Translations under genes and position numbers: made by a program
Part shown: positions 35,859-44,171 of the stretch, piece by piece
How the letters are laid out: each line of letters opens with the position of its first letter
Position numbering within the stretch: the first letter of the stretch is position 1
Assembly: GCF_027322205.1 (NCBI RefSeq)
Contig: NZ_DAHVHY010000004.1
Coordinates: 1-64,000 of the forward strand
Direction of reading: 5' to 3'
Length of the DNA stretch: 64,000 bases
From: Acidithiobacillus sp.
GTDB lineage: Bacteria; Pseudomonadota; Gammaproteobacteria; Acidithiobacillales; Acidithiobacillaceae
Notes under the pieces: generated by a model
What the model was told of the DNA's origin: nothing
Database searches by the model: none
Seen by the model: the letters and a program-made list of their open reading frames with translations, nothing else

Positions 35859-36527
35859 ATGCTGAATAAGTCTGTAATAATGCTGTTAACCTGTGCGGTG
35901 ACGGGCATCACCCCGGCGCTCTCCGCAGCGGCGGTGACCGCGCCAGCGGCATCCATGTCTGCAACATCAGCGGATAAGACGATCCTTGCGAATACGCCGG
36001 AAGCAACCATCAATGCATTGGATGCTGCTCTCATCAAATCCATGCAGGGTGGCAGCCGGTTGGGTTACCGTGGTCGTTACCGCATTGTCGCCCCAGTGGT
36101 ACAGACTGTTTTTGATTATCCGCGAATCGCCAGCCTGACACTGGGCGCCCTGTGGAATAAGCTTAATCCGGGACAGCAAAAAGAATTTGTCGAAGTGCTT
36201 GCCGATTACACCGCAGCCACTTATGCAGCGCGTTTCGACAGCTTCAATGGGGAACGTTTTGCTATCGTGAGCAGCGAAACTTTGCAGCACGGTACGGAAG
36301 GGATATTCAGTACCTTTACACAGCGCAATGGTAAGGTGCATCGCTTTGATTATATTCTCCAGAAACAGGGAGATCAGTGGCGTATCGTTAATGTCGTCGC
36401 GGATGGGGTCAGCGATCTCTCCCTGAAGCGGGCGGAGTATACCGAAACCGTGCAGAAAAAGGGTTTTGCCGCACTGATTGCACACCTGAAAGCGCAAATT
36501 GCCGGTTACGCCAAAGGGTCCCAATGA
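35859..36527 (+). CDS. hpnM: MlaC/Ttg2D-family periplasmic protein HpnM
   Basis: A 222-aa exported protein: signal peptide (about 1-23, ending near ALSAAA), then the MlaC fold (QGGSRLGYRGRYRIVAPVVQTVFDYPRIASLTLGALWNKLNPGQQKEFV). MlaC proteins shuttle lipid between membranes; in hopanoid clusters the member is named HpnM. The start is ATG behind GGAGGAG. It overlaps mlaA by ATGA, pairing a periplasmic carrier with an outer-membrane partner. Confidence 0.92.
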   Translation: MLNKSVIMLLTCAVTGITPALSAAAVTAPAASMSATSADKTILANTPEATINALDAALIKSMQGGSRLGYRGRYRIVAPVVQTVFDYPRIASLTLGALWNKLNPGQQKEFVEVLADYTAATYAARFDSFNGERFAIVSSETLQHGTEGIFSTFTQRNGKVHRFDYILQKQGDQWRIVNVVADGVSDLSLKRAEYTETVQKKGFAALIAHLKAQIAGYAKGSQ

Positions 36528-37330
36528 AGCGATCAGTTGCGTATTTGTCAGGGGTGACGCTGGCCTTTGGCGTGTTGACGTTATCGGGCTGTGCCACGGT
36601 AAATGGGCCTCAGAGTGCTGCAGGATCTTCCGCAGACCCCTTGGCGGTCATCAATAAGCCGATGTTTCATCTGAATATGGGTCTTTATGACTATGTGCTG
36701 GAGCCGGTAGCCACCGGGTACAAAGCCGTGACCCCGGATTTCGTCCGCGATGGGGTCAGCAATGTATTCTCCAATGTGGATATGCCCTATATTTTTATCA
36801 ACGACTTCCTGCAGGGGCGTGGTCAGCAGGGCATGGAAGACCTCAGCCGATTCCTCGTCAATTCGGTATTTGGCCTGGGTGGACTCTTCGATGTGGCAAA
36901 TGATCTGGATCTGCCCGAACATGACAATAGCCTGGGGGTCACGCTGGGTGTCTGGGGAGTGCCGCAGGGTCCCTATCTGGTTCTGCCATTTTACGGACCC
37001 AGCTCACTACGCAGCTTGCCTGGTCTGGCGATGACGATTTTTGTCGGACCAGCATACTATCTGACCAGTGCTCCGGCGCAGTACGCCCTGACTGGTATGG
37101 GAATTGTCAACACGGGCTATATCGATGGGCCTAAAATTCGTATGGTCCAGGATGCGGTTAATCCTTATGTGTTTATGCGTAATGCCTGGGAACAGCATGA
37201 GCAGTACCTGATTTCCGGTGGTGCCGTCAATAAAAACCAGTTGTTGGAGGGTCTGGAACTGCCGCCACCAGTGGTCGGCACGCCAGATCAAACCACTCAG
37301 AGTCACGAAAGCAAAAAAGGAAATCCATAA
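36524..37330 (+). CDS. mlaA: MlaA (VacJ) family outer-membrane lipoprotein
   Basis: A 268-aa lipoprotein with lipobox LTLSGC near residue 24 and the MlaA body (NKPMFHLNMGLYDYVLEPVATGYKAVTPDFVRDGVSNVFSNVDMPYIFINDFLQG, and LGVWGVPQGPYLVLPFYGPSSLR). MlaA sits with porins in the outer membrane and passes phospholipids to MlaC. Here it is coupled to hpnM, so a hopanoid role is possible. Its stop is 2 nt before the gatC ATG. Confidence 0.94.
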   Translation: MKRSVAYLSGVTLAFGVLTLSGCATVNGPQSAAGSSADPLAVINKPMFHLNMGLYDYVLEPVATGYKAVTPDFVRDGVSNVFSNVDMPYIFINDFLQGRGQQGMEDLSRFLVNSVFGLGGLFDVANDLDLPEHDNSLGVTLGVWGVPQGPYLVLPFYGPSSLRSLPGLAMTIFVGPAYYLTSAPAQYALTGMGIVNTGYIDGPKIRMVQDAVNPYVFMRNAWEQHEQYLISGGAVNKNQLLEGLELPPPVVGTPDQTTQSHESKKGNP

Positions 37331-37332
37331 TC

Positions 37333-37620
37333 ATGGCCTTCGATCAGGATAGTGTGCGGCGCACGGCACATCTGGCCCGTATTGCGCTGCCGCCGACAGA
37401 AATACCCGCAGTGGCCGATCAGTTGGAACGTATCATGGAGCTGGTGGAAGAACTACGTGCGATTGGGACGACGGGTGTCCCAACCATGGCCCATCCCCTG
37501 GATCTGGATCAGCCCTTGCGTCCGGACACGGTCGGCAATCATGATCAGCGTGAGGTACTTATGGCCAGCGCCCCGGCGGCTGATCATGGGCTTTTTCTCG
37601 TCCCCAAAGTTATCGAGTAG
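37333..37620 (+). CDS. gatC: Asp-tRNA(Asn)/Glu-tRNA(Gln) amidotransferase subunit C
   Basis: A 95-aa Gat[23 protein letters not shown] then a helical GatA-binding belt ([31 protein letters not shown]). It holds GatA and GatB together. The ribosome site AAAGGAAAT lies in the last codons of mlaA, so gatCAB is probably translated from read-through of the hpnH unit. Confidence 0.96.
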   Translation: MAFDQDSVRRTAHLARIALPPTEIPAVADQLERIMELVEELRAIGTTGVPTMAHPLDLDQPLRPDTVGNHDQREVLMASAPAADHGLFLVPKVIE

Positions 37621-37630
37621 GAGCCACATT

Positions 37631-39103
37631 TTGGAACTCCACGAATCCTCCCTGCGTGAACTCCGCCAGGGTTTGCAAGAGCGGGATTTTTCTTCCGTAG
37701 AATTGACTACGACGCTGCTGAAGCGGATCTCTGCCCTCAATCCGATGCTGAATGCCTTTGTCACGGTTACCGAGGGTGAAGCTCTCGCCGCCGCCGCGAC
37801 GGCGGATGCGCGGCGTGCGGCCGGTGAGGATGGTCCCTTACTCGGCATTCCTCTGGCCCATAAGGACATCTTCTGCACCGCGGGAGTGCGTACCACGTGT
37901 GGTTCCAAGATGCTGGAGCGCTTTGTCGCGCCCTACAACGCCACTGTGGTCGAGCGGCTGGCGGCAGAGGGCGTGGTTATGCTGGGTAAGCTGAATATGG
38001 ATGAATTCGCTATGGGTTCCTCCAACGAGAACAGTCATTTTGGTCCGGTGCGTAATCCCTGGCATACCGGTATGGTGCCCGGTGGCTCTTCCGGGGGCTC
38101 TGCTGCTGCAGTGGCGGCGGGTCTGGTCCCAGTGGCGACCGGCACGGATACCGGGGGTTCTATTCGCCAGCCAGCCGCCTTTTGTGGTATCACGGGCATC
38201 AAGCCGACTTATGGTCGGGTCTCCCGTTACGGCATGATCGCCTTTGCTTCCAGCCTGGATCAGGGCGGACCTATGGCGCGTAACGCCGAGGACTGTGCAT
38301 TGTTGCTGAACGTGATGGCGGCCCATGATCCGCGCGATTCTACCAGTCATCCGGCCGCCGCCAGTGATTTTTTGCGCGGGCTGGATCGCCCTTTGCAAGG
38401 CTTGCGGGTGGGGGTTCCGGAGGAGTTTTTCGGTGCTGGTCTTGATCCAGAGGTGGCTGCCGCCGTGCAGGCGGGTATTGCGGAGCTCGCCCGGCAGGGC
38501 GCTGCGGTGCGGTCCATTCGCTTGCCGAATAATCCCCATGCGGTGAGCACGTACTATGTATTGGCCCCAGCCGAGGCCTCCAGCAATCTGGCGCGTTTTG
38601 ACGGGGTGCGCTATACCCATCGGACGGCGAATCCTGCCGACTTGGCCGATTTGTATCAGCATAGCCGGTATGAGGGCTTTGGTGCGGAGGTGCGGCGACG
38701 TATTCTCGTGGGTACCTATGTACTTTCTGCAGGTTACTATGATGCCTATTATCGCAAGGCCCAGCAGGTGCGCGGCCTGATTCGTGAGGATTTCCGGCGA
38801 GCTTTTGCGGAAGTGGATGTGATCGTCGGACCGACCACGCCGACTCCGGCCTTTCCGCTGGGGGCCAAAAATGCGGATCCGGTAGCCATGTATCTGGCGG
38901 ATATTTATACCATTGCGGTGAATCTGGCGGGTATTCCTGCGGCAAGCATTCCCTGTGGCTTCACGGCGGCCGGGTTGCCTATTGGCATGCAGTTGATGGG
39001 GGATTACTTCGCCGATGACCTCTTGCTTAATGTGGCGCATCGCTATCAACGGGAAACCCAATGGCATCGCACACATCCGTCCTTGCAGGCGGGGGAGGTT
39101 TGA
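37631..39103 (+). CDS. gatA: Asp-tRNA(Asn)/Glu-tRNA(Gln) amidotransferase subunit A
   Basis: The amidase subunit that frees ammonia from glutamine for tRNA-bound Asp/Glu. TTG 37631 ([14 protein letters not shown]) follows TAGGAG and gives 490 aa; the listed ORF starts far upstream in the gatC frame. The catalytic triad is visible as Lys78 (PLAHKD), Ser153 (GGSSGGS) and Ser177 ([11 protein letters not shown]). 10 nt after gatC and 2 nt before gatB. Confidence 0.97.
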   Translation: MELHESSLRELRQGLQERDFSSVELTTTLLKRISALNPMLNAFVTVTEGEALAAAATADARRAAGEDGPLLGIPLAHKDIFCTAGVRTTCGSKMLERFVAPYNATVVERLAAEGVVMLGKLNMDEFAMGSSNENSHFGPVRNPWHTGMVPGGSSGGSAAAVAAGLVPVATGTDTGGSIRQPAAFCGITGIKPTYGRVSRYGMIAFASSLDQGGPMARNAEDCALLLNVMAAHDPRDSTSHPAAASDFLRGLDRPLQGLRVGVPEEFFGAGLDPEVAAAVQAGIAELARQGAAVRSIRLPNNPHAVSTYYVLAPAEASSNLARFDGVRYTHRTANPADLADLYQHSRYEGFGAEVRRRILVGTYVLSAGYYDAYYRKAQQVRGLIREDFRRAFAEVDVIVGPTTPTPAFPLGAKNADPVAMYLADIYTIAVNLAGIPAASIPCGFTAAGLPIGMQLMGDYFADDLLLNVAHRYQRETQWHRTHPSLQAGEV

Positions 39104-39105
39104 GT

Positions 39106-40536
39106 ATGGACTGGGAAGTTGTCATCGGTCTGGAAGTCCACGCTCAGCTCAATACCGCCACCAAAATATTTTGCGGTTGTCCGACCACTTTCGGAGCGGA
39201 GCCTAACACGCACACTTGCCCGGTCTGTCTGGCGATGCCCGGTGCTCTGCCGGTCCTCAATGCAGCAGCAGTAGATAAGGCTATTGCTCTGGGGTTGGCG
39301 ATTGGCGCGGAGCTGAATCGGCGCAGTATTTTTGCTCGCAAAAACTACTTTTACCCCGATCTGCCCAAGGGCTATCAGATCAGCCAGTACGAGCTGCCCG
39401 TCGTCGGCAGGGGGTCGCTGACGGTGCAGTTGGCTGACGGGGTGGAAAAGGTTGTGGGTGTCACCCGTGCCCACCTTGAAGAAGACGCCGGTAAATCACT
39501 TCACGAGGCCTTTATCGGTCAGTCCGGCATCGACCTGAATCGTGCGGGCACACCGTTGTTGGAAATCGTGTCGGAGCCGGATATGCGGTCGTCGGTCGAG
39601 GCGGTGGCGTATCTCAAGAAACTGCATGCCCTGGTGCGTTATCTGGATATTTGCGATGGCAACATGCAGGAAGGCTCCTTCCGTTGTGACGCCAACGTCT
39701 CTCTGCGGCGGCCGGGTGCGGCATACGGGACCCGGGCAGAGATTAAGAATCTCAACTCCTTTCGTTTTCTGGAAAAGGCGATTGAATACGAGATCGTTCG
39801 CCAGCGCGATATTCTGGAGAGCGGTGGTCAAATTGTGCAGGAAACCCGTCTCTATGACGCCAATCGCGACGAAACCCGCTCCATGCGCAGCAAGGAAGAA
39901 GCCAACGACTACCGCTACTTTCCCGACCCCGACCTGCTACCGTTGGTGCTGGCCGAGTCGCGTATTGAACGGGTACGGGACACCCTTCCTGAGTTGCCTG
40001 ATGCCAAGCGTGCCCGCTTTATGCGTCAGTACGCGCTAACGGCCTACGATGCGGGGGTGCTCACCGCCGGCCGTGTCCTGGCAGATTGCTACGAGCAGGT
40101 GGCCGCCGGTGTGGATGGTAAGCTGGCGGCGAACTGGGTCATGGGCGATCTGCTCGGCGCCCTCAACAAGGCGGGTATTGAGATTGAGGATTGCCCGGTG
40201 CCTGCAGAAAAACTGCGTCTGCTGGTTCAGCGAATCGAGGATCAGACGATCTCTGGAAAAATCGCCAAAGAAGTTTTTGAGGAGATTTTCTATCGTGGTG
40301 GCGAGGTGGACGCTATTATTGATAGTCGGGGTCTGCGGCAGATCACCGATGGGGCGGCTATTGCGGCGATGGTGGATACCATTGTGACGGCCAATCCACA
40401 ACAGGCGGCCGATTTCCGCGCCGGAAAGGACAAACTGCTGGGTTTCTTTGTGGGTCAGGTGATGAAAGCCAGTCAGGGGAAAGCCAATCCTGATCAGGTA
40501 AACGCTATTTTGCTGGAGCGTTTGCAGAAAGGTTAG
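39106..40536 (+). CDS. gatB: Asp-tRNA(Asn)/Glu-tRNA(Gln) amidotransferase subunit B
   Basis: A 476-aa GatB from ATG 39106 ([15 protein letters not shown]). It carries the kinase-like core with [17 protein letters not shown], the zinc-type cysteines around CPVCLAMPG, and the C-terminal YqeY-like helical tail ([20 protein letters not shown]) that binds tRNA. Last gene before a strong hairpin terminator. The organism therefore likely makes Gln-tRNA and/or Asn-tRNA indirectly. Confidence 0.97.
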   Translation: MDWEVVIGLEVHAQLNTATKIFCGCPTTFGAEPNTHTCPVCLAMPGALPVLNAAAVDKAIALGLAIGAELNRRSIFARKNYFYPDLPKGYQISQYELPVVGRGSLTVQLADGVEKVVGVTRAHLEEDAGKSLHEAFIGQSGIDLNRAGTPLLEIVSEPDMRSSVEAVAYLKKLHALVRYLDICDGNMQEGSFRCDANVSLRRPGAAYGTRAEIKNLNSFRFLEKAIEYEIVRQRDILESGGQIVQETRLYDANRDETRSMRSKEEANDYRYFPDPDLLPLVLAESRIERVRDTLPELPDAKRARFMRQYALTAYDAGVLTAGRVLADCYEQVAAGVDGKLAANWVMGDLLGALNKAGIEIEDCPVPAEKLRLLVQRIEDQTISGKIAKEVFEEIFYRGGEVDAIIDSRGLRQITDGAAIAAMVDTIVTANPQQAADFRAGKDKLLGFFVGQVMKASQGKANPDQVNAILLERLQKG

Positions 40537-40559
40537 TGCAAGCGAGATCTGTTCATGTG

Positions 40560-40600
40560 AAAGGGGCACCCTGGAACCGCCAGAGTGCCCCTTTGTTGTT
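40560..40600. terminator. Bidirectional rho-independent terminator
   Basis: AAAGGGGCAC-C-CTGG-AACCG-CCAG-A-GTGCCCCTTT (40560-40593) forms a 14-bp stem with one mismatch and a 5-nt loop, followed by TTTGTTGTT. It lies between the convergent gatB and the SCP2-like gene and can serve both. Confidence 0.88.
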
Positions 40601-40611
40601 GAGTCAGCCGA

Positions 40612-41163
40612 TCAGGAGACCGGAACTGTTGCCGGTACGTCCTTGACCAGTTTCAGAAAGGCGCTGAATGGACCCATGTTCTCCATGGCTTCCATTTTCG
40701 GACCCTTGAAATTCAAGTCGCCCCACATCATGGCCATCATGGGTGAACCCATGTGGTGCCAGTTATGGGTGGTAGCCCACATCTTGTAGTCGTAATTGTA
40801 GTTAAGTTTGGTGACTTTGATGGGGCCGCCATAGATGCATTCGGCTTTGCCCCCCTTCAGGGCGATTTCGAGTTGCACGGGCGGGGTGGTCTTCATGTTG
40901 GAGTCAGAAACCTCCATTACCTTGTAACCTTTGCCACCATTGTTTTTGGCCCAGGAACCGGCCAGCTTGTCGGTTAATGTTGGGCTGTTGTTCCAGGCAG
41001 TGCAGAGATTTTGCGCCCAGGCAGGGGACATAAAAGCCGGAGCAGTGGCGGGGGCCTGGGTAGTGCTGTTTGTTGCCGCAGAGGGGGCGCCGGCTGCCAC
41101 AGCCATTGTCGACCCCGCCAAACCAAGCCCCAAGATGGTAGCTATTGTCATTTTTTTGAACAT
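40612..41163 (-). CDS. Exported SCP2 sterol-binding-like protein
   Basis: A 183-aa protein from ATG 41163 (MFKKMTIATILGLGLAGS), served by the strong ribosome site GGAGGAGAGG. A signal peptide (about 1-24, ...AVAAGAP) predicts export to the periplasm. The C-terminal half (KMWATTHNWHHMGSPMMAMMWGDLNFKGPKMEAMENMGPFSAFLKLVKD) resembles the SCP2 lipid-binding fold, which holds hydrophobic ligands. It is a single gene with its own terminator. The listed ORF adds an unlikely 57 residues. A lipid or hopanoid ligand would be speculation. Confidence 0.7.
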   Translation of the reverse strand: MFKKMTIATILGLGLAGSTMAVAAGAPSAATNSTTQAPATAPAFMSPAWAQNLCTAWNNSPTLTDKLAGSWAKNNGGKGYKVMEVSDSNMKTTPPVQLEIALKGGKAECIYGGPIKVTKLNYNYDYKMWATTHNWHHMGSPMMAMMWGDLNFKGPKMEAMENMGPFSAFLKLVKDVPATVPVS

Positions 41164-41366
41164 CGACCTCTCCTCCATATTGCATATTACTATCGCCGCG
41201 CTCCAAGATGAGCGCATAAGTAGTATAGCCTCTGGTGGGTGTTGCTGGTACCAAGGTATTTTTAATTGCTCGATAAATAAGCAGAAAATCATTATATAAG
41301 ATTTTAGTGGGGGGGGTGTTGCCTCCATTCCCATCGGGCAGCACTTTCGTTAAACTACTGGGCCAC
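41164..41366. promoter_or_regulatory. Divergent promoter region between the SCP2-like gene and tRNA-Ser
   Basis: About 200 nt without an ORF. TATAAT is present on the minus strand (41296-41291) and an overlapping CATTAT (41290-41295) with TTGCTC (41266-41271, spacer 18) on the plus strand. A run of eight G (41309-41316) follows. The exact start sites are unknown. Confidence 0.35.
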
Positions 41367-41677
41367 GGAGGTGTGGCAGAGTGGTTGATTGCACCGGTCT
41401 TGTCCCCAAATCGAGCCCTTGCCGGGAAACGGGCAGGGTGGCAGGAATCAAATTCGGCGAAGCCCCTGGTATATCCGAGGTAACGCCGAGCCAAGCCGGG
41501 ATTGTTCCGGAAGGTGTAGAGATCAGACGGTTCCCACCTACAGCCTCGCGGCCAGGGTGAAGGCATGATCCAGACTCCAAAAGGGTCCTTGTGGCCCTGT
41601 GGCGAAAACCATAGCGGGTAAGGAAAACCGGCAGGGGTTAACACCCCTCGTGAGTTCGAATCTCACCGCCTCCGCCA
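41367..41677 (+). tRNA. serT: tRNA-Ser (anticodon UGA), interrupted by a group I intron
   Basis: Exon 1 (41367-41401) GGAGGTGTGGCAGAGTGG...CCGGTCTT and exon 2 (41623-41677) GAAAACCGGC...CGCCTCCGCCA join to a 90-nt class II tRNA with a long variable arm (GGGGTTAACACCCC), T-loop GTTCGAATC and encoded CCA. The joined anticodon arm GCACCGGT-CTTGAAA-ACCGGC is identical to that of E. coli tRNA-Ser(UGA), giving loop CU-UGA-AA. The 221-nt insert separates U34 from G35. A terminator-like hairpin follows. Automatic annotation could easily miss this gene or call it truncated. Confidence 0.93.
41402..41622 (+). other. Group I intron (IC3-like, Azoarcus type) in tRNA-Ser
   Basis: The 221-nt insert has the landmarks of the Azoarcus tRNA-Ile intron as I remember it: a GCCGGGAAACGGGC-type P2 loop, TCAAATTCGGCGAAGCC (J3/4-P4), GTAACGCCGAGCCAAGC (P4'-P6), GAAGGTGTAGAGATCAGACGG (P3'/P7), and GGTGAAGGCATGATCCAG (P8'/P7'). 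TTCGGCG pairs with CGCCGA (P4), and GATCA pairs with TGATC (P7). The 5' exon ends in U and the intron ends in G, as group I splicing requires. A guide GAGCCC (41413-41418) pairs with GGUCUU with one mismatch. There is no homing endonuclease. Confidence 0.92.
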
Positions 41678-41685
41678 TTAAATGA

Positions 41686-41717
41686 CAGGGATCCCTGAAT
41701 ATTCAGGAGATTTTTTT
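41686..41717 (+). terminator. Terminator behind tRNA-Ser with overlapping palindromes
   Basis: CCTGAATATTCAGG (41694-41707) is a perfect palindrome followed by AGA and seven T (41711-41717). It overlaps a second perfect palindrome CAGGGATCCCTG (41686-41697), so two alternative hairpins compete. Confidence 0.65.
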
Positions 41718-41781
41718 GGCGATTCGGCCTCGTCTTGCTTCAGATCCTATCGAGCCAAGAGAATAATAAGCAGGAGCGTCC

Positions 41782-42429
41782 ATGGGTGGTCTAAAGTGGT
41801 CAAGCATTGTGCCGGTTTGTGGACTGTTGCTGGCGTCTTTTGCCGCAGGGGCACAGGCCGATGTGCTTGGATCTGGCTGGCAATCGCTGAAAAGCTGGGG
41901 GCAAAATCAGTGGTCAGCGGCCACCGCCGCACTGCCGCACACGCCAGTAACGGTGCCGGCGCAAGGGACGATTGAAGTGGCTTTCTCGCCGCCGGGCGGG
42001 GCGACGGCGGCCATTGTGCAGGCGGTCGGCGAGGCGAAGCAACGGGTCTGGGTGCAAGCCTATAGTTTCACCAGCGCGCCGATTGCCAAGGCCGTGCTCA
42101 ATGCCGCCAAAAGAGGCGTCGAGGTGAAGGTGGTGCTGGACAAGAGTCAGCGCACCCAGAAATATTCGGTGGCCGATTTTTTCGCTAACCAGGGTGTGTC
42201 CGTTTACATTGATGACCAGCACGCTATTGCCCATAACAAGGTGATGGTGATCGATTCGGGAACACTGATCATGGGCAGCTTTAATTTCAGTAAGGCGGCA
42301 GAGCAGGCCAACGCCGAAAATCTCCTGATATTTCGCGGAAGTCCTGCACTACAGCAGCTCTACGCTGACAACTTCCGCTTTCATCTCAGCCACTCGACGC
42401 CCTACACGGCGCGCCACGGCCTGGATTAG
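41782..42429 (+). CDS. Exported phospholipase D-family nuclease (single HKD, Nuc-like)
   Basis: A 215-aa protein with a signal peptide (about 1-27, LLLASFAAGAQA). One HKD motif is visible, HNKVMVIDSGTLIMGSFNFS (about residue 151 on), and the context VWVQAYSFTSAPIAKAVLNAAKRGVEVKVVLDKSQ is typical of the Nuc/EndA-type PLD endonucleases that work as dimers. It is probably a periplasmic or secreted nuclease or phosphodiesterase. The ribosome site CAGGAG precedes ATG 41782. Convergent with moeA, 6 nt apart. Substrate not determinable. Confidence 0.87.
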   Translation: MGGLKWSSIVPVCGLLLASFAAGAQADVLGSGWQSLKSWGQNQWSAATAALPHTPVTVPAQGTIEVAFSPPGGATAAIVQAVGEAKQRVWVQAYSFTSAPIAKAVLNAAKRGVEVKVVLDKSQRTQKYSVADFFANQGVSVYIDDQHAIAHNKVMVIDSGTLIMGSFNFSKAAEQANAENLLIFRGSPALQQLYADNFRFHLSHSTPYTARHGLD

Positions 42430-42435
42430 GCCAGC

Positions 42436-43674
42436 CTAGACGAGCCCTTCCAGCAACTGTACATCGACCAGACTGCCGGCCTTGGCATGCTCCGCTTCGG
42501 CCGCGAGAATGATCAGGCAGTCGGCATGGGCCAGTCCACTCATAATATGCGAGGCCTGCTGACCAATCCCCGTCACCTGTAGTCCAGTGGGGGTCTGCAG
42601 CAGCCGACCGCGCTGGAAATCGGTGCGTCCCCCCTTCTTCTTGAGATCTTCTGCCAAAGGAAGCCGTAGCAGCGGAGCGGTCCAGGGTGTCGTTTTGCCC
42701 ATGCGCTTGAGGATGCTGGGACGTACGAACTGGTAAAACGTCACCACGGTGGCAACAGGGTTGCCGGGCAGACCAAAAAATATGGCATCGCCCAGTTGTC
42801 CGAAGGCCAGAGGACGCCCTGGTTTCATGTTTATTTTCCAGAAATTGATGGTGCCGAAGCGGCCGAGGAGTTCGGCGATGTAGTCGGCGTCGCCCACCGA
42901 GACGCCGCCGGTGCTGATCACCATATCGGCCATGGTTGCGGCGTTGTGCAGTGCCTGTTCGAGCTGCTCAGGATCGTCGGCGATACGGCCGAGATCGAGA
43001 ATTTCACAGCCGAGGCGTTGCAGCATGCCGTGCAGGGCATAACGGTTACTGTCGTAGATTTGTCCTGGACCCAGCGCGCCGCCCAATGGGCGTAACTCAT
43101 CGCCGGTAGAGAAAAATGCGACCCGCAGACGGCGATACACGGCGAGTTCAGCAACGCCCAGACTGGCGAGCAGCCCGATTTGGGCGGGACGCAGCCAGGT
43201 TCCGGCTTCAAGGGCCAGGGCTCCGGCCTGCAGGTCCTCACCGGACTGGCGGATATTCGCTCCCGTCCTGCTGATCGCCTGCGGAGTGACTTGATCAGCG
43301 TGGACTTCTGCCTGCTCTTGAACGAGTACGGCATCCGCGTCTTCCGGGACCACGGCGCCGGTCATAATACGTACACACTCGTCGGCACCGACATGCCCCT
43401 TGAAGGGATGCCCGGCAAAAGACTGGCCGATGATGCGTCGTACGGCATCGCCGTCCATGCTGCGCAGGGCGTAGCCATCCATGGCCGAATTGGACCAGGC
43501 AGGCACGTTGGCTGGGGCGTGAATGTTAGTGGCCAGTACCCGTCCCAGCGCATGGACGAGATGGATATTTTCGGTACCTTGCACCGGCAGGCTGGCCGCG
43601 AGGATGGCATCCCGTGCATCGGCGACGCTTTTAGCCAGGGAATCATGTTCGTTACCACCACAACAGTGAGCCAT
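42436..43674 (-). CDS. moeA: Molybdopterin molybdenumtransferase MoeA
   Basis: A 412-aa enzyme that inserts molybdate into molybdopterin-AMP. ATG 43674 (MAHCCGGNEHDSL) has AAGGAAG upstream and is preferred over the listed start 8 codons earlier. The MoeA core is visible in HAPANVPAWSNSAMDGYALR, FSTGDELRPLGGALGPGQIYDSNRYAL and VISTGGVSVGDADYIAELL. It lies 2 nt downstream of mobB in a moeA-mobB-mobA unit (transcribed mobA first). Length is normal. Confidence 0.95.
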   Translation of the reverse strand: MAHCCGGNEHDSLAKSVADARDAILAASLPVQGTENIHLVHALGRVLATNIHAPANVPAWSNSAMDGYALRSMDGDAVRRIIGQSFAGHPFKGHVGADECVRIMTGAVVPEDADAVLVQEQAEVHADQVTPQAISRTGANIRQSGEDLQAGALALEAGTWLRPAQIGLLASLGVAELAVYRRLRVAFFSTGDELRPLGGALGPGQIYDSNRYALHGMLQRLGCEILDLGRIADDPEQLEQALHNAATMADMVISTGGVSVGDADYIAELLGRFGTINFWKINMKPGRPLAFGQLGDAIFFGLPGNPVATVVTFYQFVRPSILKRMGKTTPWTAPLLRLPLAEDLKKKGGRTDFQRGRLLQTPTGLQVTGIGQQASHIMSGLAHADCLIILAAEAEHAKAGSLVDVQLLEGLV

Positions 43675-43676
43675 GT

Positions 43677-44171
43677 TTAATCTTCCTTTTTTATCCATTG
43701 CCGGATGAATTGCGCGATGGCGGACGGCGCATTCAGGTCCAGTTGAACGCCGGGAATGTCCAGAACGCTATCTGTCGCCACGGCCATGATGCAGGGGTCA
43801 TTTGCCGCAAGCAGGGGACGCCCGAGACCTGGCCGGTGCACTTCGATTTTCGGCACCGCCAGTGCCTTGTTCCCCTCCATCAGGAGAAGGTCTGGCAGTG
43901 GTTGCAGGCTGGCGCTGATGGTCTCCAGGCTGACTTCTGCCGGAGCAGGTGTGCTCATAAACCAGCGTTTCGGACCCTGCAGTAATACGGTATCTGCACC
44001 TGCCTCCCGTAAACGGTAACTGTCTTTTCCCGGTACATCCCAGTCCACATCATGATGGGTCGACTTGACGACGGCGACCTTCAGTCCATATCCGCGCAGC
44101 AGGGGAATCAGGGCGCAGAGCAGGGTGGTCTTACCGCTACCGCTATATCCTACCACACCGAGCGTTTTCAT
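43677..44171 (-). CDS. mobB: Molybdopterin-guanine dinucleotide biosynthesis adaptor MobB
   Basis: A 164-aa P-loop protein: GVVGYSGSGKTTLLCALIPLL at the N-terminus and VAVVKSTHHDVDWDVPGKDSYRLREAGAD, both standard for MobB. It is a GTP-binding accessory for MGD formation by MobA. Its ATG overlaps the mobA stop (ATGA). Confidence 0.95.
   Translation of the reverse strand: MKTLGVVGYSGSGKTTLLCALIPLLRGYGLKVAVVKSTHHDVDWDVPGKDSYRLREAGADTVLLQGPKRWFMSTPAPAEVSLETISASLQPLPDLLLMEGNKALAVPKIEVHRPGLGRPLLAANDPCIMAVATDSVLDIPGVQLDLNAPSAIAQFIRQWIKKED

Noticed and set aside
37352-37630. N-terminal extension of gatA overlapping gatC
   Set aside because: The extension is the off-frame reading of gatC; the TTG at 37631 with TAGGAG upstream and family alignment mark the true start.
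37838-39076. 412-aa minus-strand frame opposite gatA
   Set aside because: Antisense shadow of a gene with an intact catalytic triad.
41309-41316. Run of eight G upstream of tRNA-Ser as a phase-variation tract
   Set aside because: It is not inside or between promoter elements of a surface gene; nothing links it to switching.
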